Source: DAMCZI01 sp032095175 (GTDB lineage: Bacteria; Bacillota; Clostridia; Clostridiales; Caloramatoraceae). Taken from it: DNA of 64,000 bases. Both the position numbers and the translations under genes were made by a program. Below are positions 54,480 through 62,806 of this stretch, piece by piece (the first letter of the stretch is position 1; each line of letters starts with the position of its first letter). The stretch covers positions 181,716 to 245,715 of the forward strand of contig DAMCZI010000001.1 in NCBI GenBank assembly GCA_032095175.1, written 5' to 3'. The notes under the pieces are model-generated. The model did not search any database and was not told where the DNA came from. It saw nothing but the letters and a program-made list of their open reading frames with translations.

Positions 54480-55802
54480 ATGCAAACTGCTTTAACTGTT
54501 TTGTTGATAGGATTAAATATTATAGTAATTATACTTTTAATTATTATTAATGGGAAGAAATCAGCTGGAAACAATACAAAACTTGAAAATCAAGTGTTAT
54601 TTGTTTTAAAGGAGCAGGAAAGACTTGAGAAAGTAATCAGGGAGGAAATTTCATCAAACAGAGAGGAAAGTATTAAAAATGCTAAAAGGGACAGGGAAGA
54701 ATCGGGAAGCAACCTTAGGCTTTTTAGTGACAGCATCATGTCTCAAATGAAGATAATTGCAGATCTTCAGAAAAATCAACTTGAAGCCTTCTCCGGGCAG
54801 CTTTCAAAGTTAACGCAGATTAATGACCAGGGTATGGAAAGAATGAGACAAATCGTTGAAGAAAGGCTAAAGGAGCTGCAGAAGGATAACAACTTAAAGC
54901 TTGAACAAATGAGAGCCACTGTTGATGAAAAACTTCATAATACACTTGAGCAGAGGCTTGGAGAATCCTTTAAATCCATTAGCCAGAGACTGGAGGCTCT
55001 TTATAAGGAACTAGGTGAGGTTCAATCCCTTGCAAATGGTGTTAATGATCTTAAAAAGGCGCTTACAAACGTTAAAACGAGGGGAGTATGGGGCGAAATA
55101 CAACTTGGAAATATAATAGATGAGATATTAACCAGAGAGCAGTATGATGTTAATGTTGCAACAAAAAAAGGAAGTAGTGACAGAGTAGAATTTGCAGTTA
55201 AGCTTCCAGGTCAGGAGGAAGGCAGTGGAGGATGCCTATGGCTTCCAATAGATGCGAAATTTCCACAGGAAGATTATCAAAAGCTGTTGGAGGCACAGGA
55301 TGTTGGGGACAAGGCGCTTATTGATGAATATTCAAAACAGCTTGAAGTTAGGATAAAATCAGAGGCAAAGGATATAAGGGACAAATATCTTGATCCTCCA
55401 AACACAACTGATTTTGGCATAATGTTTTTACCAACAGAAAGTCTGTATGCAGAGGTTATAAAAAGACCGGGCTTGTGGGATATGCTGCAGAGAGAGTATA
55501 AGGTTATAATAACAGGACCTACTACCCTTGCAGCTCTTCTAAACAGCCTTCAAATGGGATTTAGAACCCTTGCAATAGAAAAAAGATCGAGTGAGGTTTG
55601 GACTCTCCTTGGAGCGGTAAAAACGGAGTTTGGAAGGTTTGCACAAATACTTGAAAAGACACAAAAAAAGCTTCATGAAGCAAGTGAGAACATAGAAACA
55701 GCAACAAGAAAAAGCAGAACAATAGAAAGAAAATTAAAAAATGTTCAGGAACTGCAAATGGATACTGCCACTGAGTTGCTTGAAAATTCGGAACTTGAAT
55801 AA
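54480..55802 (+). CDS. rmuC: RmuC-family DNA recombination protein
   Basis: The 440-residue protein has a membrane helix at about 4-22, a long coiled coil (about 30-165), then the RmuC nuclease-like domain (about 185-400) with GVWGEIQLGNIIDEIL, LPIDAKFPQEDYQ and TDFGIMFLPTESLYAE. RmuC limits rearrangement at inverted repeats and may act in recombination or defence; the reaction is not settled. GGGGGGAT precedes the ATG. A single gene. Confidence 0.9.
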   Translation: MQTALTVLLIGLNIIVIILLIIINGKKSAGNNTKLENQVLFVLKEQERLEKVIREEISSNREESIKNAKRDREESGSNLRLFSDSIMSQMKIIADLQKNQLEAFSGQLSKLTQINDQGMERMRQIVEERLKELQKDNNLKLEQMRATVDEKLHNTLEQRLGESFKSISQRLEALYKELGEVQSLANGVNDLKKALTNVKTRGVWGEIQLGNIIDEILTREQYDVNVATKKGSSDRVEFAVKLPGQEEGSGGCLWLPIDAKFPQEDYQKLLEAQDVGDKALIDEYSKQLEVRIKSEAKDIRDKYLDPPNTTDFGIMFLPTESLYAEVIKRPGLWDMLQREYKVIITGPTTLAALLNSLQMGFRTLAIEKRSSEVWTLLGAVKTEFGRFAQILEKTQKKLHEASENIETATRKSRTIERKLKNVQELQMDTATELLENSELE

Positions 55803-55864
55803 TTTGTATAGTTTACTTATAATTAAAGATAATAGTAACTTATCTTTACAGATATTTTTCACTA

Positions 55865-55980
55865 TATATAACGCAATAAAGATTTTAAATTAAGGTATTT
55901 ATTGTGTTATATGAGTTTAGGAAAATATTTTGCATAAATGATTTATAAAAATGTAAAACCATTTATGCAAAATATATAGA
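55865..55980 (+). repeat. Two-hairpin intergenic element, copy 3 (before deoD)
   Basis: Hairpin 1 pairs ATAACGCAATA with TATTGTGTTAT (one G-U pair), again with AAAGATT in the loop. Hairpin 2 pairs ATTTTGCATAAATG with CATTTATGCAAAAT. Stem sequences differ from copies 1 and 2 but remain paired. Confidence 0.75.
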
Positions 55981-55991
55981 TACTGTACAAT

Positions 55992-56050
55992 TAATCAAAG
56001 AAAATAATTTCACATAAATGCTTTGAGCTTAGAAGTGTAAAAGCATATAG
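55992..56050 (+). repeat. Partial two-hairpin element (copy 3b)
   Basis: TAATCAAAGAAAATAATTTCACATAAATG repeats, in pieces, the linker and the left arm of hairpin 2; the right arm has decayed. It adjoins copy 3, so two insertions or a tandem duplication occurred here. Confidence 0.55.
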
Positions 56051-56071
56051 AAAAAAAGAGGAGTGAATTAA

Positions 56072-56773
56072 ATGAGTGTACATATAGGAGCAAAGGCAGG
56101 AGATATTGCAGAGACTATTCTGCTTCCTGGAGACCCAATGAGAGCAAAGTTTATAGCTGATAATTTCCTTGAAAATGCCATTTGTTATAATGATGTTAGA
56201 GGAATGTACGGATTCACAGGTACATATAAGGGTAAGAGAGTATCTGTTCAAGGTTCTGGTATGGGAGTACCTTCCATATCCATATATACAAATGAGCTTA
56301 TATCCTCCTATGGAGTAAAGAATCTAATAAGAATAGGAACATGTGGTTCAATGCAAAAGGATATTAAGGTAAGAGATATAGTTCTTGCAATGACTTCATG
56401 TACTGATTCCAACATAAACAAGCTAAGATTTAATGGAATGGATTATGCTCCAACAGCATCCTTCAAGCTTCTTATGAAGGCATACGAGGCTGCCAAGGAA
56501 AAAGGAATAACACCATGGGTAGGAAGTATATTAACTTCTGATACCTTCTATCATGATGAACCAGATACATGGAAACACTGGGCAAAGTTTGGAGTAATGG
56601 CAGTGGAGATGGAAACAACAGCCCTATATACACTTGCAGCAAAGTTTGGAGTTAACGCATTAACTGTATTAACTGTAAGCGATAGTCTTGTTACTGGTGA
56701 AGAAACAACCGCAGAGGAAAGACAAAAAACATTTACTGACATGGTTGAAATAGCACTACAGCTAGCTGAATAA
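56072..56773 (+). CDS. deoD: Purine nucleoside phosphorylase, DeoD type
   Basis: The 233-residue enzyme splits purine (deoxy)nucleosides with phosphate for salvage. Motifs are the start HIGAKAGDIAETILLPGDP, GSGMGVPSISIY, the phosphate loop RIGTCGSM, and the base/sugar site VEMETTALYTLA with the catalytic Asp in SDSLVTGE. Length is normal for hexameric DeoD. GAGGAG precedes the ATG. It stands alone between repeat elements. Confidence 0.95.
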   Translation: MSVHIGAKAGDIAETILLPGDPMRAKFIADNFLENAICYNDVRGMYGFTGTYKGKRVSVQGSGMGVPSISIYTNELISSYGVKNLIRIGTCGSMQKDIKVRDIVLAMTSCTDSNINKLRFNGMDYAPTASFKLLMKAYEAAKEKGITPWVGSILTSDTFYHDEPDTWKHWAKFGVMAVEMETTALYTLAAKFGVNALTVLTVSDSLVTGEETTAEERQKTFTDMVEIALQLAE

Positions 56774-56827
56774 GGCATATTAAAGGAAATACCAAGTCAA
56801 AGATTTTGGTATTTTCTTTAATATGCC
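56774..56827. repeat. MITE-like element, short copy C
   Basis: 54 bp: GGCATATTAAAGGAAATACC and its complement around AAGTCAAAGATTTT. It has the ends of the element at 43901 with the centre deleted. It begins directly after the deoD stop and could serve as a terminator. Confidence 0.7.
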
Positions 56828-56843
56828 CAAAATAGTATTTTAG

Positions 56844-56876
56844 TCCTGATTGGTTAACTACCAATCAGGCTTTTAT
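56844..56876 (+). terminator. deoD terminator
   Basis: CCTGATTGG pairs with CCAATCAGG around TTAACTA, followed by CTTTTAT. Confidence 0.85.
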
Positions 56877-56954
56877 AATATTATATTGATTTAATTTTGT
56901 TTTATAGATAAAATACTGTTAGTAGAGTTATTTTAACAACTTTGCTTGTTTATG

Positions 56955-57070
56955 TTAATCACACTAAAGATTGCACATTAGTGGCTGTGTGATTGATGAA
57001 TTAGGAAGGATGATTTCACATACATGTTTAGAGTTAAAAAAAGTAGAAACACTTATGTGAAACATTTAGA
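56955..57070 (+). repeat. Two-hairpin intergenic element, copy 4 (before murA)
   Basis: Hairpin 1 pairs AATCACAC with GTGTGATT, a compensated change from copy 1, with AAAGATT in the loop. Hairpin 2 pairs TTTCACATACATG with CACTTATGTGAAA with two mismatches. Confidence 0.75.
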
Positions 57071-57112
57071 TATGTTGTGATTAAAATATGGCAAAAAACA
57101 GGAGGCCATTCT

Positions 57113-58405
57113 ATGAGATATTTGGAAGTTAAAGAATGTAAAAGACTAGAAGGAAAAATAACTGCTCCGGGAGCAAAAAATAGTTCATTAGGGCTTATTG
57201 CTGCATGCTGCCTTTGTGATTCTAAGGTGGTTTTGAGAAACATTCCTGACATATTGGATTTAAAGGCTATATATGAAATAGCAGATGGTATAGGATTAAA
57301 GATTATAAATACTGGGGAATACATGCTTGTAGACCCTACAGCTATTAATAATTCTGAAATAGATATTAAAAAGTCATCTATGTTTAGAGCATCCTATTAT
57401 TTTATTGGTTCTCTTCTTAATAAATTTAAAAAGGTTTCACTTGGATATCCAGGTGGAGATGATTTTGGTTCTAGGCCAATAGATCAGCATATCAAGGGCT
57501 TTAAGGCGATGGGAGCAGAAATTAATTTCCATAAGGATTATTATACCGTTGAAGCTGATGAACTTACAGGTGCTGATATATATTTTGATGTTATCACATC
57601 TGGAGCTACCATAAATCTTATGCTTGCTGCAGTTAAGGCAAAGGGAAGGACTATTTTAAGAAATGCTGCAAGAGATCCTGAAGTAGTTGACATTGCAATA
57701 TTTTTAAATAAGATGGGAGCAAAAATAAAAGGTGCAGGAATGAATACCATAGTTATAGATGGGGTTGATCACTTGGATGGATGTGATCATACAGTAATTC
57801 CTGACAGGTTAATTGCAGGAGCTTTTTTAATGGCTGCTGGAATAACAGGAGGAACTGTAACAGTTGAAGATATTATACCAGAGCACCTTGATTCCTGTAT
57901 TGCAAAATTGGCTGAAACAGGTATTGATTTTGAAATAGGAGAAAATTATATAACTGCGCATGGACCTAAAGAGTTGGTGGAAATAAATGTTAAAACAGGT
58001 ATGTATCCTGAATTTGGTACGGACTTCCAACAGCCGTTAACTGCTATACTTACAATAGCATCTGGAAATAGTAAGGTAATCGATCCAATTTGGCCAGGAA
58101 GATTTGGACACTGTGTTCAGTTAAATAGAATGGGCGCAGATATAATAGTAAAGGAAGGTAGTGCTGTGATTCCAGGAAGGCGTCACCTTAAAGGCGCTTG
58201 GGTTCATGCTTCTGATGTAAGAGCTGGAATATGCCTTATTTTAGCTGGCTTAGCAGCAGAGGGCACTACTTACATAACGGGAGTTGAACATATTGAAAGA
58301 GGTTATGCAGATATTGTAGATGCATTTAATGCATTGGGAGCATCCATAAAAATGCATGATAATGACATTGACTTGGAGTGCATATATAAAAGCGCCATAA
58401 AATGA
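57113..58405 (+). CDS. murA: MurA paralogue with Asp in place of the catalytic Cys
   Basis: UDP-GlcNAc 1-carboxyvinyltransferase makes the first committed precursor of peptidoglycan. The 430 residues show the EPSP-synthase-like repeats, the active Lys22 in APGAKNSSL, and TDFQQPLTAIL with the catalytic Asp. The loop that holds the nucleophilic Cys in E. coli (PGGC, Cys115) reads GYPGGDDFGSRPID, so Asp116 replaces it. Cys-to-Asp at this place gives natural fosfomycin resistance in mycobacterial and chlamydial MurA. ATG 57113 has AGGAGG upstream. Sequence is somewhat divergent, so it could be a second copy (MurA2/MurZ-like) with a specialised role. Confidence 0.88.
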   Translation: MRYLEVKECKRLEGKITAPGAKNSSLGLIAACCLCDSKVVLRNIPDILDLKAIYEIADGIGLKIINTGEYMLVDPTAINNSEIDIKKSSMFRASYYFIGSLLNKFKKVSLGYPGGDDFGSRPIDQHIKGFKAMGAEINFHKDYYTVEADELTGADIYFDVITSGATINLMLAAVKAKGRTILRNAARDPEVVDIAIFLNKMGAKIKGAGMNTIVIDGVDHLDGCDHTVIPDRLIAGAFLMAAGITGGTVTVEDIIPEHLDSCIAKLAETGIDFEIGENYITAHGPKELVEINVKTGMYPEFGTDFQQPLTAILTIASGNSKVIDPIWPGRFGHCVQLNRMGADIIVKEGSAVIPGRRHLKGAWVHASDVRAGICLILAGLAAEGTTYITGVEHIERGYADIVDAFNALGASIKMHDNDIDLECIYKSAIK

Positions 58406-58433
58406 GAAAAATATAACATATATGGCGTATTAA

Positions 58434-58572
58434 AGAGAATAACAAATCAATATTTCGGCCTATTTTGTGTCATATTTCGTCAATGAAAGCTCCAACTAGC
58501 TTGAGCTTTCATTTCCTCGTCCGACGCAAATTATCCTCAAAATCTTTGACTTGTTATTTTCTTTAATACGCC
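58434..58572. repeat. MITE-like element, full-length copy B
   Basis: 139 bp with ends GGCGTATTAAAGAGAATAAC and GTTATTTTCTTTAATACGCC. The inside matches copy A (43901-44058) read in the opposite direction, with a shorter central hairpin. It lies downstream of murA. Confidence 0.8.
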
Positions 58573-58654
58573 TAAATTCTATATAAATGTAATGTGGCAT
58601 TTTATACAGTTTTGCATATATTAAACTGATAGTAATAATTGGTGTGATGTATTT

Positions 58655-59935
58655 TTGATCATCCACGTTGTAAAATCAGGAGAAAGCTTATATTCCATTG
58701 CAAAGCGCTATGGGGTTTCATATGAGAAGGTAGTAAGAGACAATGAACTCGAAACTCCAAACAGGCTTGTAGTAGGGCAGACTATTGTTATACTTGAAGG
58801 AGAAAGGCAGCACAGGGTAGCTCCTGGAGAGTCTATGTACAGCATTGCAAGAAAATATGGTGTAACTGTGAATCAAATACTTGCTGCCAATCCCCAGATT
58901 ACAAACCCTGCTGCGATTAGAGTAGGGCAGGTTTTGGTAATCCCTGAAAGAACCTCAAAGCTCGGAACAATTGAGGTAAATGGTTATACCTTCCCTAATA
59001 CTTCCATGGAGGTTATAAGGAAAACCCTTCCATACTTAACTTATCTAAGTATATTCAGCTACGAGGTAAACCCAGATGGTACATTAAGGACAATAAATGA
59101 TGAACCACTTATAAGAGCTGCAAGGCAGGCAAGGGTTGCACCTTTGATGGTAATAACAAATATGGAAGCTGGCGGGGGATTCAGCAGTGATGTGGCAAGG
59201 TCTATTTTAAGAAACGAAGGAAATCAGGATAGGTTGATTAATAATGTAATTAACAACTTAAAAAGTAAAAACTACTATGGTTTGGACATCGATTTTGAAT
59301 ATATATATCCTGAAGACAGGGAATATTACAATAGGTTTTTAAGAAAGGTAGTTTCAAGATTAAAACCTTTAGGATACACTGTTACTACAGCTCTTGCACC
59401 AAAAACCTCAGCAGAACAAAAGGGAGTTCTCTATGAAGCCCATGACTATCCTGTTCACGGTGCTCTTACAAATCATGTGATACTCATGACCTATGAGTGG
59501 GGATTTACCTATAGTCCACCACAGGCTGTTGCACCTATCAACGAGGTTAGAAAGGTTTTGAACTATGCAGTAACAGCAATTCCAAGAAATAAGATATTAA
59601 TGGGTATACCAAACTACGGATATGATTGGACTCTACCCTATAAGGAGGGTACAGCTGCAAGAACTGTATCAAATACAGGTGCTGTAAGGCTTGCGCTAAA
59701 TGAGAATGCTGCAATTAAATACGATGAAAAAGCCCAATCACCATTTTTCAATTACTATGATGATAATAGAAGGCAGCATGAAGTTTGGTTTGAGGATGCA
59801 AGGAGTATAAATGCTAAACTAAGGGTTGCCCATGAATATGGACTTGCAGGAGTAAGCTACTGGACAATAGGAAGGTATTTCCCACAGAATTGGCTTGTAT
59901 TAAGATCTCTGTATGATGTTAGAAAGGTTCTTTAG
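58655..59935 (+). CDS. LysM-LysM-GH18 enzyme (spore cortex-lytic, SleL/YaaH-like)
   Basis: The 426-residue protein has two N-terminal LysM modules (about 2-47 and 53-97; VKSGESLYSIAKRYGV and VAPGESMYSIARKYGV) and a GH18 domain (about 105-425) with the catalytic motif YGLDIDFEYI (DxxDxE, Glu as proton donor). Proteins of this plan are spore N-acetylglucosaminidases acting on cortex peptidoglycan. There is no signal peptide, as is usual for those deposited in the spore coat. The start TTG 58655 follows GGTGTGATG; ribosome binding looks modest. It supports a spore-forming host. Confidence 0.92.
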   Translation: MIIHVVKSGESLYSIAKRYGVSYEKVVRDNELETPNRLVVGQTIVILEGERQHRVAPGESMYSIARKYGVTVNQILAANPQITNPAAIRVGQVLVIPERTSKLGTIEVNGYTFPNTSMEVIRKTLPYLTYLSIFSYEVNPDGTLRTINDEPLIRAARQARVAPLMVITNMEAGGGFSSDVARSILRNEGNQDRLINNVINNLKSKNYYGLDIDFEYIYPEDREYYNRFLRKVVSRLKPLGYTVTTALAPKTSAEQKGVLYEAHDYPVHGALTNHVILMTYEWGFTYSPPQAVAPINEVRKVLNYAVTAIPRNKILMGIPNYGYDWTLPYKEGTAARTVSNTGAVRLALNENAAIKYDEKAQSPFFNYYDDNRRQHEVWFEDARSINAKLRVAHEYGLAGVSYWTIGRYFPQNWLVLRSLYDVRKVL

Positions 59936-59975
59936 TGTAGAATAGGTTAAAGTTATACTCTTGAAAGATTATTTC

Positions 59976-60039
59976 AACCTGTATGTATCCCCTTTGAAAA
60001 CACTGAGTCGAATGTTTTCAAAGGGGATACGTGTAGGTT
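59976..60039 (+). terminator. Long hairpin after the GH18 gene
   Basis: GTATCCCCTTTGAAAACA pairs with TGTTTTCAAAGGGGATAC, extended outward by AACCT/AGGTT, and TTCC follows. Much longer than a usual terminator. Confidence 0.65.
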
Positions 60040-60232
60040 TCCACTATTTTTACAGGGTCATAATTAATATTATTTTAAAAATATAATGTTTATATAAATA
60101 TTTTGTGGGATAGTATTTAATAGATACGTCTATATATATAGATTGAGAGATAGGATAATAGAGATTTTGTAGGTGACTGTTGGTAAAGATTTTTGATGCG
60201 GTCATCGGTATGGGAATTAGGGGTGAGCGTTA

Positions 60233-60775
60233 TTGGATGAGAAAACTTTGGTTGAGGGAATAAAAAATGGAGATGAGGAAAGTTTTATAGAGGTTGTGGA
60301 TATGTTTAAGAGAAAGATACTCTCTCTTTGTTATTCCTATACCAAGGATTATCAGGAGGCAGAGGATTTATCCCAGGAGGTCTTTATAAAGCTTTTTAAC
60401 AGCATAGATAATTTTAGAGGCGAGTGTTCTCTGGCAACATATATATATAAAATAACTGTTTCAAAGTGTTTGGATTATGTGAGAAAAAATCGTTTTAAAA
60501 ACCTTTTTACTGGATTGATAAAGGATGAGGAAGACAGAACCGAATCCTTTGAGGATAAAGGTTACATAAAGCAATGCATAGTAGCACTTCCCGAAAAATT
60601 TAAGACTCCAGTTATTCTTCATTACTATATGGGGTTAAGCTATAAGGAGATAGGAGATATTTTAAATATAACTGCAAAAAATGTTGAGGGAAGAATATAT
60701 AGGGCAAAGCAAAGATTAAAAAAGGAACTTGAAAGTGAGGGGTATTTTGAATGCAGCAGAAATGGGATGATTTAG
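60233..60775 (+). CDS. ECF-type RNA polymerase sigma factor
   Basis: The 180-residue sigma factor has region 2 (about 15-85; YTKDYQEAEDLSQEVFIKLF, then the -10-recognising LATYIYKITVSKCLDYVRK) and region 4 (about 120-172; LPEKFKTPVILHYYMGLSYKEIGDIL with helix-turn-helix NVEGRIYRAKQRLKKEL). TTG 60233 has AGGGGTGAG upstream. The next gene overlaps it by 25 bases and encodes a small membrane protein, the usual place of an anti-sigma factor, so control by a membrane signal is likely. Confidence 0.9.
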   Translation: MDEKTLVEGIKNGDEESFIEVVDMFKRKILSLCYSYTKDYQEAEDLSQEVFIKLFNSIDNFRGECSLATYIYKITVSKCLDYVRKNRFKNLFTGLIKDEEDRTESFEDKGYIKQCIVALPEKFKTPVILHYYMGLSYKEIGDILNITAKNVEGRIYRAKQRLKKELESEGYFECSRNGMI

Positions 60776-61041
60776 ATAAGATAATAGCAAACTCCTTTGA
60801 AATGGTAGATGCAGATGAAAATTATAATAAAAGGCTTTTAAAAAAGATTGATAGTAAAAAACATGAGAGCAGCCAAAGGTACACCTTTGCCTTTAGTCTG
60901 ATTTTTGCGGGCTTTTTGCTTATGTTTATATATACCTCCAATTTTCAATATAAAATTTATGATATTCAATGCAAAATAAAAACTAATATAATGTCTATTC
61001 GTCTTAACAACGATTATTTTAAAAATATATTTGGGGAGTGA
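60751..61041 (+). CDS. Small membrane protein, candidate anti-sigma factor
   Basis: The 96-residue protein has a charged N-terminal region (about 1-42), one membrane helix (about 43-61; FAFSLIFAGFLLMFIY) and a short external tail. No zinc-binding anti-sigma motif (HxxxCxxC) is visible, so assignment rests on overlap with the sigma gene and on topology. It also overlaps the start of the next frame. Confidence 0.65.
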   Translation: MQQKWDDLDKIIANSFEMVDADENYNKRLLKKIDSKKHESSQRYTFAFSLIFAGFLLMFIYTSNFQYKIYDIQCKIKTNIMSIRLNNDYFKNIFGE

Positions 61042-61046
61042 TAATA

Positions 61047-61532
61047 TTGGGAAAAAGAAATGGTTTTTTAACATTTTTAACAGCACTTGTTCCAGGAATA
61101 GGGTATATGTATCTTGGACTCCTAAAAAAAGGAATACAATTTTTTGCATTATATATTTTGATAACACCTGTGTTTAGAATTTTAGGAATTAGTATTCTAG
61201 CCTGGCTTGTAAAATTGCCAATATGGTTTTATACTTTTTTTGATACATTCAATGTTGCTTCAAAATTAGACCGTGGAGAACACGTTGAGGATACAGATTA
61301 TATATTTGATAAGCTTAATAACGGCAGTTATGATATTAGGTTTAAAACAGATAAAAAGTTTATCATAACTATTGCATGGGTATTAATAGCTGTAGGTATA
61401 TTAGCAATATTCAATACTTATTTTAGTGGAACACCACTCTATAATTATATTAAAGTTGAAATGGCAAAATACATATTCCCATCCCTATTAATACTAGGAG
61501 GAATATTTGTATTATTAAGAAGTAAGAGGTAA
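61047..61532 (+). CDS. TM2-like membrane protein of the sigma operon
   Basis: About 161 residues. The N-terminus GFLTFLTALVPGIGYMYLG followed by LLKKGIQFFAL resembles the TM2 domain hairpin (Pro-Gly turn). Two further helices lie at about 105-125 and 140-157. The function is unknown to me. TTG 61047 has GGGGAG nine bases upstream; GTG 61038 would overlap that site. The last codons and stop lie inside a 7-bp tandem repeat, so repeat length changes could alter the tail. Confidence 0.7.
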   Translation: MGKRNGFLTFLTALVPGIGYMYLGLLKKGIQFFALYILITPVFRILGISILAWLVKLPIWFYTFFDTFNVASKLDRGEHVEDTDYIFDKLNNGSYDIRFKTDKKFIITIAWVLIAVGILAIFNTYFSGTPLYNYIKVEMAKYIFPSLLILGGIFVLLRSKR

Positions 61533-61606
61533 GAAGTAAGAGGTAAGAAGTAAGAGGTAAGAAGTAAGAGGTAAGAGGTAAGAGGTAAGAAGTAAGAGGT
61601 GAGAAA
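61516..61606 (+). repeat. Heptanucleotide tandem repeat
   Basis: Twelve units of TAAGARG (TAAGAAG and TAAGAGG in mostly alternating order) plus one degenerate unit. It begins inside the end of the TM2-like gene and supplies its stop codon. Each unit contains TAAG, so length change would not open a long new frame. Confidence 0.85.
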
Positions 61607-61625
61607 TTCATAGATTCTATATAAA

Positions 61626-61668
61626 AAAGAACTTTGATTGCTTAGTTGAGTGTCGAAGTTCTTTTTTT
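61626..61668 (+). terminator. Sigma operon terminator
   Basis: AAAGAACTTTGA pairs with TCGAAGTTCTTT, followed by TTTT. Confidence 0.8.
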
Positions 61669-61706
61669 GCAAATAATAATTTTTGTAAAAGTATTAAGGA
61701 TTATAA

Positions 61707-61735
61707 TTGTAAGCCATAATTTTCTATGCTAATAT
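61707..61735 (+). promoter_or_regulatory. Predicted degV promoter
   Basis: TTGTAA (61707-61712) and TAATAT (61730-61735) are 17 bases apart, 56 bases before the ATG. Confidence 0.5.
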
Positions 61736-61790
61736 TATAATTACAATAAGACTGTTAATAATAAATAAAACAGGAAAGGATTTTGCTGTT

Positions 61791-62621
61791 ATGAAAATTA
61801 TAGTGGATAGCTGCTGCGATTTGAATAGGGATTTAATTGAAGAGTTCAATATTGACGTTGTTCCTCTTACTATTGAGTTTGGGGATTGCATATATAGGGA
61901 CGATGAAAATCTTGATATGGATGCATTTTTAAATAACATGAGAAACACAAAGGAAAGAATAAGAACATCATGCCCATCACCTAATGACTTTATGGAGAAG
62001 TTCAAGGGCCCGGATAGTGCATTTGTAGTTACATTATCCTCGGCACTAAGTGGTACAAACAGGAGTGCATGTATTGCAAAAAAGATGTATTTTGAAGAGT
62101 TTGGTGAAAAATTTATACATGTGTTTGATTCCTTTAGTGCTTCAATTGGAGAAACAATTATAGCAATGAAAATAGGCGAATTTATTAAAAATGGCTATGA
62201 TGAGTTAGGAATAGCCGAGAAGGTTGATGAATATATAAAAGGAATGAAAACATTTTTTATGCTGGAGTCCTTTGATAACCTTGTTAAAGCAGGAAGGGTA
62301 AATCCAATAGTTGCAAAGATAACCTCTGCTCTTTCTGTTAAACCTATAATGGCTGGTACTGCTGAGGGAACAATAAAACTCTATGAAAAGGTTATTGGTG
62401 CTAAAAGAGCTTTTAAGAGGTTTGTAGATGTAATTGAAGAGCAGGAGCTAAAGCTTGAGGATAGAATTCTTGGAATTTCACACTGCAATTGTCCTGAAAA
62501 AGCATTACAGTTCAAAGAAGAGGCTCAGAAAAGATATAATTTTAAAGATATAGTTATAATGGAAACAAGAGGAATAAGTTCTGTTTATGCCAATGAGGGA
62601 GGCATTGTTATAGCCTTTTAA
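61791..62621 (+). CDS. DegV-family fatty-acid-binding protein
   Basis: The 276-residue protein has the DegV pattern: start MKIIVDSCCDLNRDLIEEF, TSCPSPNDFME, VVTLSSALSGTNRSA, FDSFSAS and LESFDNLVKAGRVN. DegV proteins bind fatty acids; some (FakB) present them to the FakA kinase for phospholipid synthesis. No fakA is adjacent. GGAAAGG precedes the ATG. It forms a single unit with its own promoter and terminator. Confidence 0.9.
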   Translation: MKIIVDSCCDLNRDLIEEFNIDVVPLTIEFGDCIYRDDENLDMDAFLNNMRNTKERIRTSCPSPNDFMEKFKGPDSAFVVTLSSALSGTNRSACIAKKMYFEEFGEKFIHVFDSFSASIGETIIAMKIGEFIKNGYDELGIAEKVDEYIKGMKTFFMLESFDNLVKAGRVNPIVAKITSALSVKPIMAGTAEGTIKLYEKVIGAKRAFKRFVDVIEEQELKLEDRILGISHCNCPEKALQFKEEAQKRYNFKDIVIMETRGISSVYANEGGIVIAF

Positions 62622-62636
62622 TAAGTTCCTTTTAAA

Positions 62637-62672
62637 TGAAAAGCCGCCGTATATTAATGACGGCGGCTTATA
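62637..62672. terminator. GC-rich terminator after degV
   Basis: AAGCCGCCGT pairs perfectly with ACGGCGGCTT around ATATTAATG. Flanking A and T tracts suit both directions, so it may also serve the minus-strand small gene. Confidence 0.85.
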
Positions 62673-62677
62673 AAATA

Positions 62678-62791
62678 TTATTTTTTATTGTTTATTTCAT
62701 CGGATGAATTAGAAGACTTTTTTATTAAAATAAGTCCACCAACCATGAATATGACAACAAGAGCAAGAATTACTATCTTATCTGCTGACAT
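62678..62791 (-). CDS. 37-residue single-helix membrane protein
   Basis: An ATG at 62791 with an excellent ribosome site (GAGGAGGTGG, four bases away) opens a 37-codon frame: MSADKIVILALVVIFMVGG then LILIKKSSNSSDEINNKK. It has one membrane helix and a positively charged, polar tail. It begins 15 bases after the stop of the preceding minus-strand gene and ends at a terminator. Too short for family assignment. Confidence 0.7.
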   Translation of the reverse strand: MSADKIVILALVVIFMVGGLILIKKSSNSSDEINNKK

Positions 62792-62806
62792 GATTCCACC
62801 TCCTCT

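Noticed and set aside
61516..61606. Short repeats as a CRISPR array
   Set aside because: Seven-base units without spacers; this is a simple tandem repeat.
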